Assembly: GCA_030844895.1 (NCBI GenBank)
Contig: CM061223.1
Location: 11,109,994 to 11,173,993 of the forward strand
Source: Ambrosia x helenae
Lineage: Eukaryota; Streptophyta; Magnoliopsida; Asterales; Asteraceae
DNA: 64,000 bases
Direction: 5' to 3'
Shown: in pieces, positions 43,826-55,522 of the stretch
How positions within the stretch are numbered: position 1 is the first letter of the stretch
How the letters are laid out: each line of letters starts with the position of its first letter
Translations under genes and position numbers: made by a program
Notes under the pieces: model-generated
Database searches by the model: none
Seen by the model: only the letters and a program-made list of their open reading frames with translations
What the model was told of the DNA's origin: nothing

Positions 43826-44480
43826 AAGGGCTGCAAACGAACTGAACTTTCAACGAACGGTTTATGAACCATTTGATGGAAATTTCGTTTGTGTTCGTTC
43901 GTTTAATAAATGAAAGAACATGTACAAATAATTTTGTTCGTTTAGTTAAACGAACGAATATGAACAGAGGTCACGTTCGTTCGTTTATGTTCGTGAACGT
44001 GTTCGTTTGTGTTCGATAGTTTAATGGGATTTTTAATTTTTATAATTTTTTTCTTTTCTTTTATTTTTATTTATTTTATACCCATATAAATAAATAAATA
44101 ATATATGTGAGGTAAATATATGACTATATGAGATCAATAAACTTACTTTTAGTATCCACGCTCATTATATGTTTCCACCTTCCAGCGTCGACACCTTCCG
44201 CCATGCACCTCTGATACCCTCACCCATTCACCTCCAATACGAACTTAGTTTTTTGAGATGCTACTTTATTATGTCTACCATTGTTATGTTAATACTAAGT
44301 ATGTTTGGATAACTAAGTTATCTTTTGGGTGGATCTAACTAATGCCTTAGTGTATGTGAATTCGATCTTATTCGAAAGTTAATATATGTCCGTTTGTGTG
44401 TGTTTCCATTCATGAACACTTCTTTGTGTTCACTTGTGTTCATAAACACTTGTTTGTTTTCATTAATGTTCGTTTGGGGA
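43826..44480. mobile_element. hAT-like MITE copy, left part
   Basis: Starts agggctgcaaacgaactgaa (the TIR of the 10935 family) and carries the long central region shared with 3040-3370. It stops at 44480 in gttcgtttg repeats without the right TIR. Complements the 3020-3695 copy, which lacks the left TIR. Confidence 0.65.
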
Positions 44481-44669
44481 AGATGACTCAGGTTACTGTT
44501 TATATAAAATCATTTCGAAATCAAATTAAACACCAATTCTGATGCAGGCCAGATGGTTGTATGTGTATGCCAAGGATCTAAACCGGGTTTGATCCCAGGT
44601 TTGACTCTGGGCAACCCTTTTAATATTTTTATTTTCTTATATATTATACTGAACTATATGATAAAAAAT

Positions 44670-44865
44670 GATAGAAATGACCATACTGCCTTCGAGTTAA
44701 CGATGTTTTTTAACTGAGTTTGTAAATTGGATGGATTTAGCACTAGATTTGTAAGTTGTAACTATAATGGTCCATGTGTTAAAAATTCTTATTTTGAATG
44801 GATCTAGCGATATTGACTAAATAAGGACGAATTTGACCATTTACTCTAATTTATATTATTCTTTG
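44670..44865. repeat. MULE TIR-like repeat fragment
   Basis: Homologous to 1855-2045 in the same orientation, ending aatttgaccatttactcta. No inverted partner. Confidence 0.4.
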
Positions 44866-46865
44866 ACAAAGGGAACACTTTGTGGTCCAACACAACTACC
44901 GACATCAAGTGAACCACATGAGAACACTTGAGTGGTAATTATCATAATCATCAAGGCCAGAGTAGCACATAGTTTCACTTGATTTATTCATTCAATTGGA
45001 ATATATAATCTAATTCATGGGGCACCTTGCTTCTTTAAATAAAACAATTTATGATTGGTAGTTCGAACATTGCACTTTAACATCTAACTGAATTACAAAT
45101 AATATATGTCAATAACTTGATCACAAAAGTTTAAAATTATTTAAAGCACAATTTCTTGGCCCTTTCTTAAAAAGGGTAAGTTTATTGTATAATTATTGGT
45201 ATGTATCCTTCAGTGCCATAATGTCAAAGGTGGTGGAGGAAACAAAAACTTTGACCTATTTGTGGGTTAAAAATAGTTCGAAGACGTGTGCCCTCACGTG
45301 GAGGAGTGGAAGAGGTTTGACTTGGATGACCTATTTTATGTTATCGGCTCTTGTATGTTTTTTTTTTTTTTTTTTTTTTTTTGGTAAATGCTCGGGTTGT
45401 AATGCTTTTTACTAGCTCCTTGCTGGTTTTGGTAATGATAGATTAATAGGAGGGTTTTTTTTGCCAGCTCTTTGCGGCTTTGGTTTGGTAATATATTATA
45501 CGAGGTTTTGTTAAAAAAATATCAAATAAAACAGGGATGTAATATTGAAGAAATAACAAGTATCAATGAGTGTTACTTATCTCAATAGAGGTGTGTGGGT
45601 GATAGACTCGTAGTCGCTGCAGAATATAATCCTTTCCTTCACACCTTGGCTGGATCCGAACCTGGAAGATAGAACCTATGGGCCGTGTGAAAGGAGGCGA
45701 CTACCTGAAACAATGACTCGTAATAGCAGATACAAAAATGGTGTTTGGCCCGGTAGGTTGTAAGTGTGTAATTGATCGAATGATCTGAAGTCGAATTCCT
45801 TCACAAAGGAGGTGTGAGCTCCTTTATATAGGAAGTACATGGCCGGATACCATTAACCCATAACCACGACGATGGGCTTGTGCCCGGGTTATGGGCTTGC
45901 CTCCTTTCGGCCCAATCAGTTAAAATTGGACTAGGAAATCATAATCAGAGTAAATGTATGCGTCAGTCTGTGTCAGTTTGCTCATCTAGAAGGTCATCTG
46001 AGGTGAAGCCTGACACAAATGTGAACAATGCAGCAAGTAGGGATAAGGGGGGGGGGGGTACACCCTCACCACTAGCGTTCATATTTGGTGGGTCAGCGCT
46101 GACACGCGTTGGCTTGTGATTGGTTCACGGTAAACCATCGTTGTGTTGTAAGATGGATCTCGCTCGAATGGATTGCACTCCATGTTTAGCTCCGCAGGTA
46201 CCTTGGACTCCTCAGAGGTTTGGATTCCGCAAAGGTTTGTTGTCTTCAAACACTTAACTTTGTGAATGGCATTGGTGATTTTATCCGCAGAAGTCTTGTG
46301 AGTTAGCAATGTGAGGTAGGATCCGTGTCTCCGTAGTAGGAATTAGGACCCTGTCCCTTCAAATATTTTGAGCCACAAAAAGACTACGTGCCCAATTTGT
46401 CTTATAAAAACACATTTCCCAAGACATATAAAACATAATATTCACAGTGTTTTTTTTAACGGCATAATATTCACAATATACAACTCTTAATGAATAATGC
46501 ACATTGTATAAACAACAAACATCATCATCTCAGACAAAAGCCTCTTTCACTTTACCAACGGCTCATAATAAACGTATCAAATCCAACGGCACAAAGAACA
46601 AAAAGAAAGATACCCTTCAATCCAAGGCTAAATATACCAAATCCAAAAGTATACACTACATGAAAAGAATAGAATACAATTCTTTAATACAACTCTTTAA
46701 TAAATATTAACTCTGGATTTATAAACTTTTGCTCTGGAAAAACAAAAGGAATAAAAGTCAACGAGAGTAAAACATGTAAGTAAACGCGTATCAATATAAA
46801 TCTACTCATGATGACGTCAGCAACTAATAAACAAAAAAAATGTTTATAAAATAAATATTTAAAAG
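44866..46865. other. no gene recognised (2 kb)
   Basis: Contains a T26-28 run (45360-45382), a G12 run near 46048, and a GC-richer stretch 45590-46330 without a recognisable protein in any frame. The right end is the 3' flank of the minus-strand WRKY gene. Confidence 0.3.
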
Positions 46866-48903
46866 TCAACACCCGCCGGCAGCGGCGGTTGTTGTGGCGG
46901 CCACGTTATTTGACAACCACGGAAAAGACGGAGACGTGTCTGACGTCACGTGGTGGTCGGAAAACACGTCTAAAATGTCTCCTTCGATGACAACGTCGGA
47001 GACATCGAAGTTGGTTGTATCCTCGTCGGTGTCAAATTCTTCTAACGTCTCCTTTGTCGGAGAAACAGATGTTGGGTTGTTGACGGTGGTGTTGTCGTCG
47101 GAGGTGGTGGTGGTTTTGTTCCGGGAGCTGCCGGATAAAGAGTTCCGGTGAGTGGGCATAGGGTGGTTGTGTTCGCCGGTGTAGGTGAAGATTAACATAC
47201 CCGGATCCGATTTGTTTCGCTCCACTTGTTTTCGGGCTAAACATCCCTTTGAAGTGCTACATTTATAATATCCCTGGTTTTTATTTAACAAAAAACAAAT
47301 TTTAGTCAAGTTTAGGAAAATAAAGGTCCGGTATATACTAGACGTACATCCGATTAGATCTTTTGACATCCAATATAGAGCTTGTATACATGCATATGAG
47401 TCGTATATGTGCGTTGTTGATATACGAGTTGCATAGACGTTCATGTAATAAATGATACATGACTTGTATATTTGTATACGAGTTGTATAGTTTATGTAAA
47501 AAACTATTTACGAGACTCGTATATTTCAAATATAGGTTTAACAGGTTTCTGATCACGCGAACAAAACAAGTTCTAAACATGAACACGACTCGTTTAACTA
47601 CTTTATATCCCATGTTTATAACGCAGTTATATGTTTTATATACTAAAAAAGAGAAATGAGGGATTTTTGCCTTTTAATTCTATTTATTAAAAAAAAAAAA
47701 GTAAAAAATGACATAGTGTATTTTTCAGTTAACGGGTTTAATCGTGTCCCATTGCCAGCCCTATATTTGTAAGAGTGTCAAAATATGGACTATGGTCTAT
47801 GGGTGTGTCATTAATCTGAGAAAGAAAATGCTAAAGTGGGGTTTTATTTTAAGCAACCCACTACATTGAACAAATGGAAACTAAAACCATGAAATTATTT
47901 TGACATTATATTTAAGTAATTTTCAAGGTAAAAAGTATTGCAAATATTAATCACTCACTAACTTTTTAAGTTGATAGTTTATTTGAAGCAAGAAAATGAT
48001 ATTTAAAATTAGAAAAGAATAAGAAAATGAGAAAGCAAAAACCTTGGGTATGGAGAGCCTTTGATGGGTTTTTGACCATATTTTCTCCAAGACCACAAAT
48101 CAGAAGATGCTCCTTCAGCTGGCACTTGACAAACCTTTTTAACCTGATTTTTTCTGTAAATATAAATAAAAATGCAATCAATATAATTCTATAGTTATGA
48201 GTTTGACAATCACTTTAGGGCAAAATACATGAACTGATTGAACTCAACTTCACTGCATGTGGGTATGTCCCAAAATTTACATTATTCACTCAAATAGCCT
48301 CTAAAAAAAGAAAAATTATACAATTTTCACCAAAAAAAAATATAAAGACACAAAGCTTGAAAATCAATTTGCTTCAAGGGTATTTTATAAAACTAGAAGT
48401 AAAACAAAACTGAAGATTGTACATCTAGATATATGCCTAAAAATGCATTATCTTTACCTTTTCTTGAACTTTGTTGTACCCTGTGCATGAGTAGTTGTAC
48501 ATCTAGATATGCCTAAAGATTGCTCATTTCCCACAAATGGTCTCTCATGTTCATGTTGTTGTAGCTGCTGCTTATAGTATGGTGGATCTTGAAGTCCTCC
48601 AAGAACAGAGAGGGGTGAAACTGGGATACTTTGTGGAGAAGAAGGTGGTTTTTGTACATTTGGAAAGTGCAAGGGGTGATAAAGATTATTCAATAACTGT
48701 TCAATACTGTTATCAATTCTTGGTTGATATAGATCTGGGAAAAAACTTGTGCAAGTTTCTTTATAATAAGTTGAGGTTTGATTATTATAAGAGTCAAGAG
48801 GTGTGGTGGTGGTGGTGGTGGTTGTTGTGGTGGCGTAGGAGGAGGATGATACGGCGGATGAACAGCCTCTGACCACCGCATGGAGGTCCCAATCGGTGTC
48901 CAT
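46866..48903 (-). CDS. WRKY transcription factor, group IIe-like, apparent frame break at intron 2/exon 3
   Basis: WRKY factors bind W-boxes (TTGAC) in promoters, mostly of defence and senescence genes. Exon 1: 48903-48458 (MDTDWDLHAVVRG..., poly-Thr, ending KFKK). Exon 2: 48153-48043, VKKVCQVPAEGASSDLWSW then WRKYGQKPIKGSPYP; the intron sits at the conserved WRKY-domain position. Exon 3: 47273-46866, GYYKCSTSKGC, then HNH with the C-x5-C-x23-H-x-H zinc ligands, and an acidic C-terminus. The GCLARKQVER motif marks group IIe (WRKY22/27/29 kin). Exon 2 ends with AG of an Arg codon, but the only AG acceptor gives GGATAT next, so joining shifts the frame by one: one base is missing at the exon 3 border. 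Either a recent pseudogene, a sequence error, or unusual splicing. Confidence 0.85.
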
Positions 48904-49243
48904 GTAGAGAGGGAAATAAAGACAAATGAAGGCGCTGACTTTGGATATTGGATAGAGAGATATGAGGGTGTGTATGTTGTGATATATTGTGTGTGGAGTA
49001 CTTTTTATGTTATTAAACAAATAATTTTTATGAAACAGAATAAAAATAATTTTTACCAAACGGAAAGGTGAAATGTGAACACTTTTATTTATTTACTAGG
49101 TTAGAGGTTAAGATAACGTCTGTTACACGAGTTACACTAGTTAAATAGAAGTAATTTTATATAATAGTCAGGTGCACGCACGTTGCGACGGAAAACAATA
49201 TTTTATTAACATGTGCATTGTGTGTTGTACTTTAAGCAATTAT
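48904..49243 (-). promoter_or_regulatory. short remaining WRKY upstream region
   Basis: Only 340 bases separate the WRKY ATG from the copia 5' LTR. I see no clear TATA box and no W-box in it. A Helitron-like 3' end lies at about 49164-49190, so the native promoter may be even shorter. Confidence 0.5.
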
Positions 49244-49387
49244 TATTAACTAATATTGTAAAATATATTGTGTATCTTTTGTATTTATAAATCCCCTTAA
49301 TCATAGGAGGATTAGTTGTAATTATTTTCTATATAAACCTCTTTCAACTCAATCAATTGATGAGGTTGAATCAATTATATCATTATA
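49244..49387 (+). repeat. copia 5' LTR (144 bp)
   Basis: Starts TATTAACTAATATTG, ends TATATCATTATA; a tatataaa promoter word at 49330-49337. Ends are TA...TA instead of the usual TG...CA. Confidence 0.85.
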
Positions 49388-49398
49388 TGGTATCAGCC
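49388..49398 (+). other. copia primer-binding site
   Basis: TGGTATCAGCC, matching the 3' end of initiator tRNA-Met for the first 9 bases. Confidence 0.8.
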
Positions 49399-49502
49399 AT
49401 TAAACCCTCCCCTTCTTCTTCTTCTTCTTCTTCTTCTCCTTAACCCTAATCTCTGCCGCCTCATTTTTTTTTTCGATCCTGTCTTTTTCCCCTGCTGTCA
49501 TC

Positions 49503-52500
49503 ATGGCAGCCTCTCCATCTGCTTCTGAAACTCCCTTCACCATGAACTCTTTCTCCCACATGATGCCCCTCAAGCTTTCCTCATCTAATTATTTAGTATG
49601 GCGTGATCAGATTCTTCTGGTTCTTGAATATCACAATATCGCCGATCATGTTGATCCCTTGGCTGCTCCTCCTCCGGCCACTATTACTACTGCAGAAAAG
49701 ACTTCCTCCAATCCTGCTGCAGAAGTCTGGCATACAAATGATCGTAAGGCAGTTATTCTTCTCAAATCTGCCCTTACGGAAGAAGCTGCTGCAGAGGTGC
49801 TTGGTTTAAAAAACGGCAAAAGACATCTGGACAGCCCTTGAGACTGCTTACAGCAACACATCCGTTGAACGTGTTCATACACTCCGTGATTCTCTTCGCC
49901 TGCTTAAGAAAGGTACATCCACTGTTACTGAATTTTCTCGACGTTTTAAAGGGATTTGTAATCAACTCGCAGCAATCGGTCATCCCGTTGCTGAGATGGA
50001 TCGCACTCACTGGTTTTTATGTGGTCTTGGTCCGTCGTTTGAAATCTGGTCGACCGCCATACGCACTGCTAGGCCATCTCCTTCCTTTCGGGATCTAGTT
50101 TCTCAGGCCGAAAGTCAGGAGCTTTTTATGCAGTCTATGCACGGTGGTGATACTCCACCGGTTGCCTTTCATGCTCAGCAGTACAGAGGCCGCGGCCGTG
50201 GCAATGCTACGGGTCGCAATCATTCTGGCCATACCTACAACAGTGGCCGTGGTCGTGGTTCGGCAAATCGTCGGGCTCCGCATTGTCAGTTATGTCGCAC
50301 TAATGGACATTATGCCAATGCTTGTCCGCAACTTGCTAGTTTTGCCTCCAATGCTACCACTGATGAGAACCAAGCCAAAGCTTTTCATGCCAAATGCCAT
50401 GTTACTGATGACTCTCCGGACTGGAGTGCGGACTCGGGGGCTACCGATTACATGGTCCCACCATCAGACACTGTTCAAAATCAAACTCCTTATAAAGGTA
50501 ATAATTATGTAGTATTTGGTAATGGCAAGACACTTCCTATTTCTCATACAGGAACATCTATTTTGGCTAATCTTAAACTACGCAATGTTCTTGTTGTTCC
50601 TGGCCTCAAGAAGAAGCTTTTATCAATTAGTAAACTAACCAAGGATCATTTGGTTGATGTTTTATTTTCCGATTCTTACTTTCACATTCAGGATCGGGTA
50701 AGCAAGCAGGTACTCGCTGAAGGGAAATGCGATGATGGTTTATATGTGCTGAAGAATTCCTCACAAGCCTTGGTTGCCACTACAGGAAGATCTACGAAAG
50801 CCTCATACGAGTTGTGGCATGCTCGTTTGGGACATGTTTCTTTTCCTATTATTTCACTTTTGAACAAGTTAGGGGTTTTATCTGTTACTTCATTGTTGCC
50901 TAAACCTACAGTTTGTAAACCTTGTCAACTTGCTAAAGGACAACGTTTATCTTTTGATTTAAATTTAAAGCGTGCTTCTAACCCTTTGGATTTAGTGCAT
51001 TGTGATTTATGGGGACCTGCACCCATTTGTTCGCATGATGGATATCGTTATTATGTTGCTTTTATTGATGATTATTCCAGGTTTACGTGGTTATATCCCC
51101 TAAAAACAAAAACGGGTTTTTATTCTGTTTTACCTGTTTTTCTTAATCTTGTTCAAACGCAGTGTTCTCGCAAGGTTAAAGTCTTCCAAAGTGATGGTGG
51201 TACCGAGTTTGTCAATCACACAGTTCGAAATTTTTTTGAGGATAATGGCACATTTCATCGCTTCTCATGTCCCTACACACCACAGCAGAACGGCCGGACT
51301 GAGCGCAAACATCGACATATTGTTGAAACTGGTTTGGAAATGCTTTTTAATGCTCACATTCCTGCTACTTTTTGGGTTGATGTTTTTACGTCTGCCACAT
51401 ACATTATCAACCGCTTGCCTACTCCTCTTTTGGACAACAAGTCCCCTTATCAGTTATTATTTCATGAGCATCCTCAATACTCTAATTTCCGGACTTATGG
51501 ATGTCAAGTTTTTCCTTATCTTCGTGATTATACCAAGCACAAGCTGGAACCTCGCAGTATTGCCTGTGTCTTTATCGGCTATAGCACCCAACACAAGGGC
51601 TATAGATGTCTTGATCCTGCTACCTCGAGAATTTATATTTCTCGGCATGCTCGTTTTAACGAGTTTAATTTTCCTTTTCAAGGGATTAATTCATCAATGG
51701 ATCTCGCTTCTTTGCCTGTTACTAGTTTCATTGAAGAAAGGCCATCAGCTACAACCCCTCCTGGCCCATCAGGCCCATTCCCGAAGCCCAATAGTCCGGA
51801 ATCTTCATCAGCAACTCCATCGGTTTCTCCAATATTTGAGTTTGACACTCCTATTTCGGCCCAACCATAACCGGATCATTCACAGTTTGATTCACAAGAA
51901 CCCTCTTCTCCTCACACTAATGGACCTGAGCCCATTCCTGAGCCCAATGACTCTGTTCAATTGGATCCACCTTCACCCCCATCCGATTCACCTTCGCCAC
52001 CTCCTCATACTACATCTACCCATCCCATGCAAACACGATCAAAGGCGGGTATCTTTAAACCCAAGCATCGAGCAGACTTTGCTTCTCTATCCTCGAATGC
52101 TCTTCATACTGCTCTTCTCACAGCAACTGAACCTCGTGGTTTCAAATCTGCCGCCAAAGATCCCAAATGGATGGCGGAAATGAATGATGAATTGAATGCT
52201 CTTCATCAAAATCACACCTGGACTCTTGTACCTCGTCCAAATAATACTAATGTTGTGGGCTCCAAATGGGTTTATCGTATCAAATATCATTTTGATGGCT
52301 CAATTGAACGCTACAAGGCTCGTTTAGTAGCTCAAGGTTTCACTCAGATACCTGGACTTGATTATTCTCATAACTTTAGTCCTGTTGTTAAGGCCTCCAC
52401 TGTTCGTATTGTTCTTTCTTTGGCTGTCCTCAATCATTGGAAGCTACATCAATTGGACGTTAAAAATGCCTTTCTTAATGGTAATCTAAATGAAACCGTA

Positions 52501-53071
52501 TTTATGGAACAACCTCCTGGTTTTACTGATTCTAATTTTCCTAATCATGTGTGCAAGCTTTGCAAGGCCTTATATGGTCTCAAGCAAGCACCACGTGCGT
52601 GGTTTCATCGCTTGAGCAGTTTTTTGGTGTCTTATGGTTTTATCTGCAGGAGGACCGACACCTCTTTATTTGTTTACAAGACGGATTCATGTCTCATGTA
52701 CTTACTCGTCTATGTTGATGATCTTATTCTCACGGGTAATAATGAAGGTGAAATTAATCAGTTTATCACTCGTCTAAATCATGAGTTTGCGATTAAAGAT
52801 TTGGGTAATCTCAATTATTTTTTGGGACTTGAAGTTGCTTACACTGACACAGGATTGTTTCTTACTCAATCCAAGTATGCACAGGATATTCTTCGATGGG
52901 CTGACTTGTTTGATGCTAAACCAGTTAGCACTCCCTTGGCTCCTCATGAGTCATTTACGATTAATGGCACGCCTCACTTAGATCCTACAGCTTACCGGTC
53001 CTTAGTTGGCGCTTTGCAGTATTTGACCATTACTCGTCCAGATTTGTCTTACGCTGTCAATCAGGTGTCTA
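49503..53071 (+). pseudogene. copia gag-pol, interrupted
   Basis: One polyprotein, translated from ATG 49503. Gag (MPLKLSSSNYLVWRDQI) shifts frame at an A-run near 49809 and continues as DIWTALETAYSNTS. CCHC knuckle CQLCRTNGHYANAC (about 50284-50325); protease DWSADSGATDYM (50419-50454); integrase HHCC and catalytic blocks HCDLWGP, FQSDGGTEF and NGRTERKHRHIVE. A TAA at 51868 interrupts the proline/serine linker before RT. RT includes SKWVYRIKYHFDGSIERYKA, QLDVKNAFLNG and the catalytic LLVYVDDLILTG (52699-52734). It stops at NQVSR, where foreign LTR sequence begins. Two lesions plus the lost RNase H make it inactive. Confidence 0.95.
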
Positions 53072-53891
53072 GATAGACTTAGACATATTTATTACCTTAA
53101 TTATAGGGTAATACTTGGCATTGTTGGGCAACACACTATTCTATTTTTCAAGAGATATAACATTTTGCTAAGGTGAGTTTTACATAGCCCCTTTTCTATT
53201 TATCACCATTTTTGGGGTGAAACATGTTACAACATTCTATATGCAATTCAATCATCAAAGTGTCTATGTGTTTTTCTATGTTGCATTATGTCTTGAACAT
53301 GACTAGGGTAAGCACAATTCTAGCATAATCATTAACATTGCTCAGCCGACGGTATACAATGATAGATCTATTGGACTGACAATCCCACCCGGATACGTGC
53401 CTCCTACAAAGGTAGCGTGGGTGTTTGTTATCGCATAACATATTCGAGTGAACCATGAGCGTATGGGATGTACCACATTATAACAGTCACAAGGGTTGAT
53501 TATGCACTCGATTTACTTCTAGTATGTTTTCACATATGGACTAGACTTGCCATGACACTTGAATTGTACAACATTTTTATTCGATTATCAAAACCTATGT
53601 AATTCTCACCAACTTTTGTTGACCCAAAAATATTTTCAAAATTAACATGTTTCAGGTAACAATGAAGCTGAGGCTTGAGTTTGCATGAGGATTTATCATG
53701 AAGTTTTTATTTGAAGCTATTTGAAGTTGTTGCATTACTTGATATCATGTATTTGAATTCCTAGACATGATTACATTTGAATATTTATGTTATGAATAAA
53801 TTATTTAAAATTTCAATTTATACCATGTGCTACTGAAACAATCATCAATACGTGACATCCCGATGTTTCCGCCATCGGTTGGGGTGTTACA
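53072..53891 (+). mobile_element. LTR fragment of the 5.77-kb family inside copia
   Basis: 820 bases homologous to 59280-59992 and to the complement of 5772-6450, ending in the LTR terminus CCATCGGTTGGGGTGTTACA. The LTR 5' part is missing. Copia RNase H codons that should lie here are gone too, so insertion and deletion went together. Confidence 0.9.
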
Positions 53892-54014
53892 CCAAGTTTG
53901 TTCCAACCAATCTTCAAGTGGCGGATATTTTTACTAAAAGTCTTCCGCGCCCTCAATTTGAAAAGTTTCGTACCATGTTACGTCTTGGACCGCCACCTTT
54001 TCGATTGAAGGGGG
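53892..54014 (+). pseudogene. copia RNase H C-terminal remnant
   Basis: Reads TKFVPTNLQVADIFTKSLP, then RPQFEKFRTMLRLG, the end of copia pol, followed by the purine tract and right LTR. About 110 residues of RNase H between this and NQVSR are missing. Confidence 0.9.
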
Positions 54015-54140
54015 TATTAGCTAATATTGTAAAATATATTGTGTATCTTTTGTATTTATAAATCCCCTTAATCATAGGAGGATTAGTTGTAATTATTTTC
54101 TATATAAACCACCTTCACCTCAATCAATTATATCATTATA
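54015..54140 (+). repeat. copia 3' LTR (126 bp)
   Basis: Nearly identical to the 5' LTR except for an 18-bp gap and few substitutions, so the insertion is fairly recent. Confidence 0.9.
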
Positions 54141-54846
54141 ATTATACTGTAAAACTTAAATTTAAGAGGTTAATAAGAAAAATATTATAATATAGTATAA
54201 ATGATTTCAGTTCATTTTCATTTGTTTTCGTTTCGGTTATAACTTAACCATAACATATCATTTTTAAATTAAAAAAACTATAGCAATACTATACTCAAAT
54301 TAAAGAGAAAAAAATGTCCGTTTATACGGTGTTATAATATTAGGAAAATATTAACACATAAAAAAAATTATAGACGTTTAAAAATCGTGGGGTAGTTGAT
54401 TAAAATAAGGGTGAAAAGTGTAATTGTTATTTAAATAAAAAAAGTTGAGGAGAAAATGTGTAAATATTGTATAAAAGACATATTTGCTCTCAAAAAGTAG
54501 TTAACATAGGTCCTTGTGAAATGTATTATAAGATAGTATAAATTAGTAATAAATAAAGTTATGTTTTTTTCTCGTAACATCTACAATCTTCAACATATGT
54601 TTTGAGAAAAATAACTTTGATGTAACAATTATATATATTGTTAAGCTTAATCTCGACAAAAATAATTTCAAACTTTTTGATATTTTGAGACTTAAATAAA
54701 GTTTTCCAGTAAAAAAATATTTGTAAATTTATAATTAAGTTTATATTTACTTTATTTGGTTAATGATATTATAACTATTAATAATTAAAAATAAATACAC
54801 ATAGTTAAATATGAAAGAGAGGCTATAGAATTGATATAGATATAGA

Positions 54847-55225
54847 TTTCCATCCTCTATAATCTATATCATATTTGAGGCTATGCGTTGTGCCGTTGTC
54901 TGGGTGCTTTAATGGGCTTCATTCACAAGAAAAGGGGAGGAACACATACTCAACCAACTATATTGTTCACCTTTTTTTATCGACCTACCCATGTTATGGT
55001 TCCACGCTCCCCTTCCTCCAAATGGCGCTCTCATTGTTCACCTTCATGTTCTCCTAGCAAAAGCCCGCGATTTGCCCTTGGTCCCCGCCCCATGCCCGAA
55101 CGGCACACACCACCTGTAAAGATGTTCACACCCCAGTCGGTAGTAATGTGGCATCTTTTTTCATTTGATCTCGCAAACAAAAGTTATAAAACTAGGCTTA
55201 CTAATTTTCATATTTTATAGTTTTC
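54847..55225. other. no gene recognised
   Basis: GC-richer patch at 54880-55150 with overlapping frames of 60-110 codons and no known similarity. Confidence 0.3.
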
Positions 55226-55241
55226 TTTTAATAGTATAAGG

Positions 55242-55506
55242 TCATCATCATCATACTCAGTTAATCCCACCTATAGCAAAGCTAAGGTAGGGTCTGAGGA
55301 GGGTAAGATGTAGACAACCTTACCTCTACCCCTAAGAATAGAGAGACTGCTTCCAGTGAGACCCCCGGCTCGATGTGGTTTGGTATCAAGCCTTGGACAT
55401 AAGGCACAGAACACTTAGCAATCGGGACAAACCCAATCGGTGCATGTACCCCTTTGTCTTTTGGCTATCCACGCCACCACATGATGCATGATTAACCGTC
55501 CGTCGT
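55242..55506 (-). mobile_element. complete SINE with TS-like 3' domain
   Basis: Flanked by a perfect 16-bp duplication ttttaatagtataagg (55226-55241 and 55507-55522). Minus strand: starts aaaaacgacggacgg and ends in an (ATG)n tail. The 3' half matches the plant TS-type SINE 3' domain. Sister of 32212-32841. Confidence 0.88.
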
Positions 55507-55522
55507 TTTTAATAGTATAAGG

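Larger units (their letters stand above)
49244..54140 (+). mobile_element. Ty1/copia LTR retrotransposon
   Basis: Short LTRs (49244-49387 and 54015-54140) are flanked by the perfect 5-bp duplication ATTAT (49239-49243 and 54141-54145). The primer site TGGTATCAGCC directly follows the left LTR and a purine tract (gattgaaggggg) precedes the right LTR. Domain order gag, protease, integrase, RT identifies copia; short LTRs and gag style suggest the Ale/Retrofit lineage (inference). The right LTR lacks 18 bases present in the left. An LTR fragment of another family replaces the RNase H region. Confidence 0.95.
49164..54846 (-). mobile_element. Helitron-like element holding the copia insertion
   Basis: Minus-strand 5' end TCTATATCTATATCAATTC at 54846 after host A, and 3' end with hairpin-like ccgtcgcaacgtgcg, then cacctgaCTAT and host T at 49163. 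The 3' CTAT departs from CTRR. Without copia it is about 790 bp. Confidence 0.42.

Noticed and set aside
46894..47151. Plus-strand frame opposite WRKY exon 3, and 48537-48872 opposite exon 1
   Set aside because: Antisense shadows of the WRKY coding sequence (poly-Thr and acidic codons).
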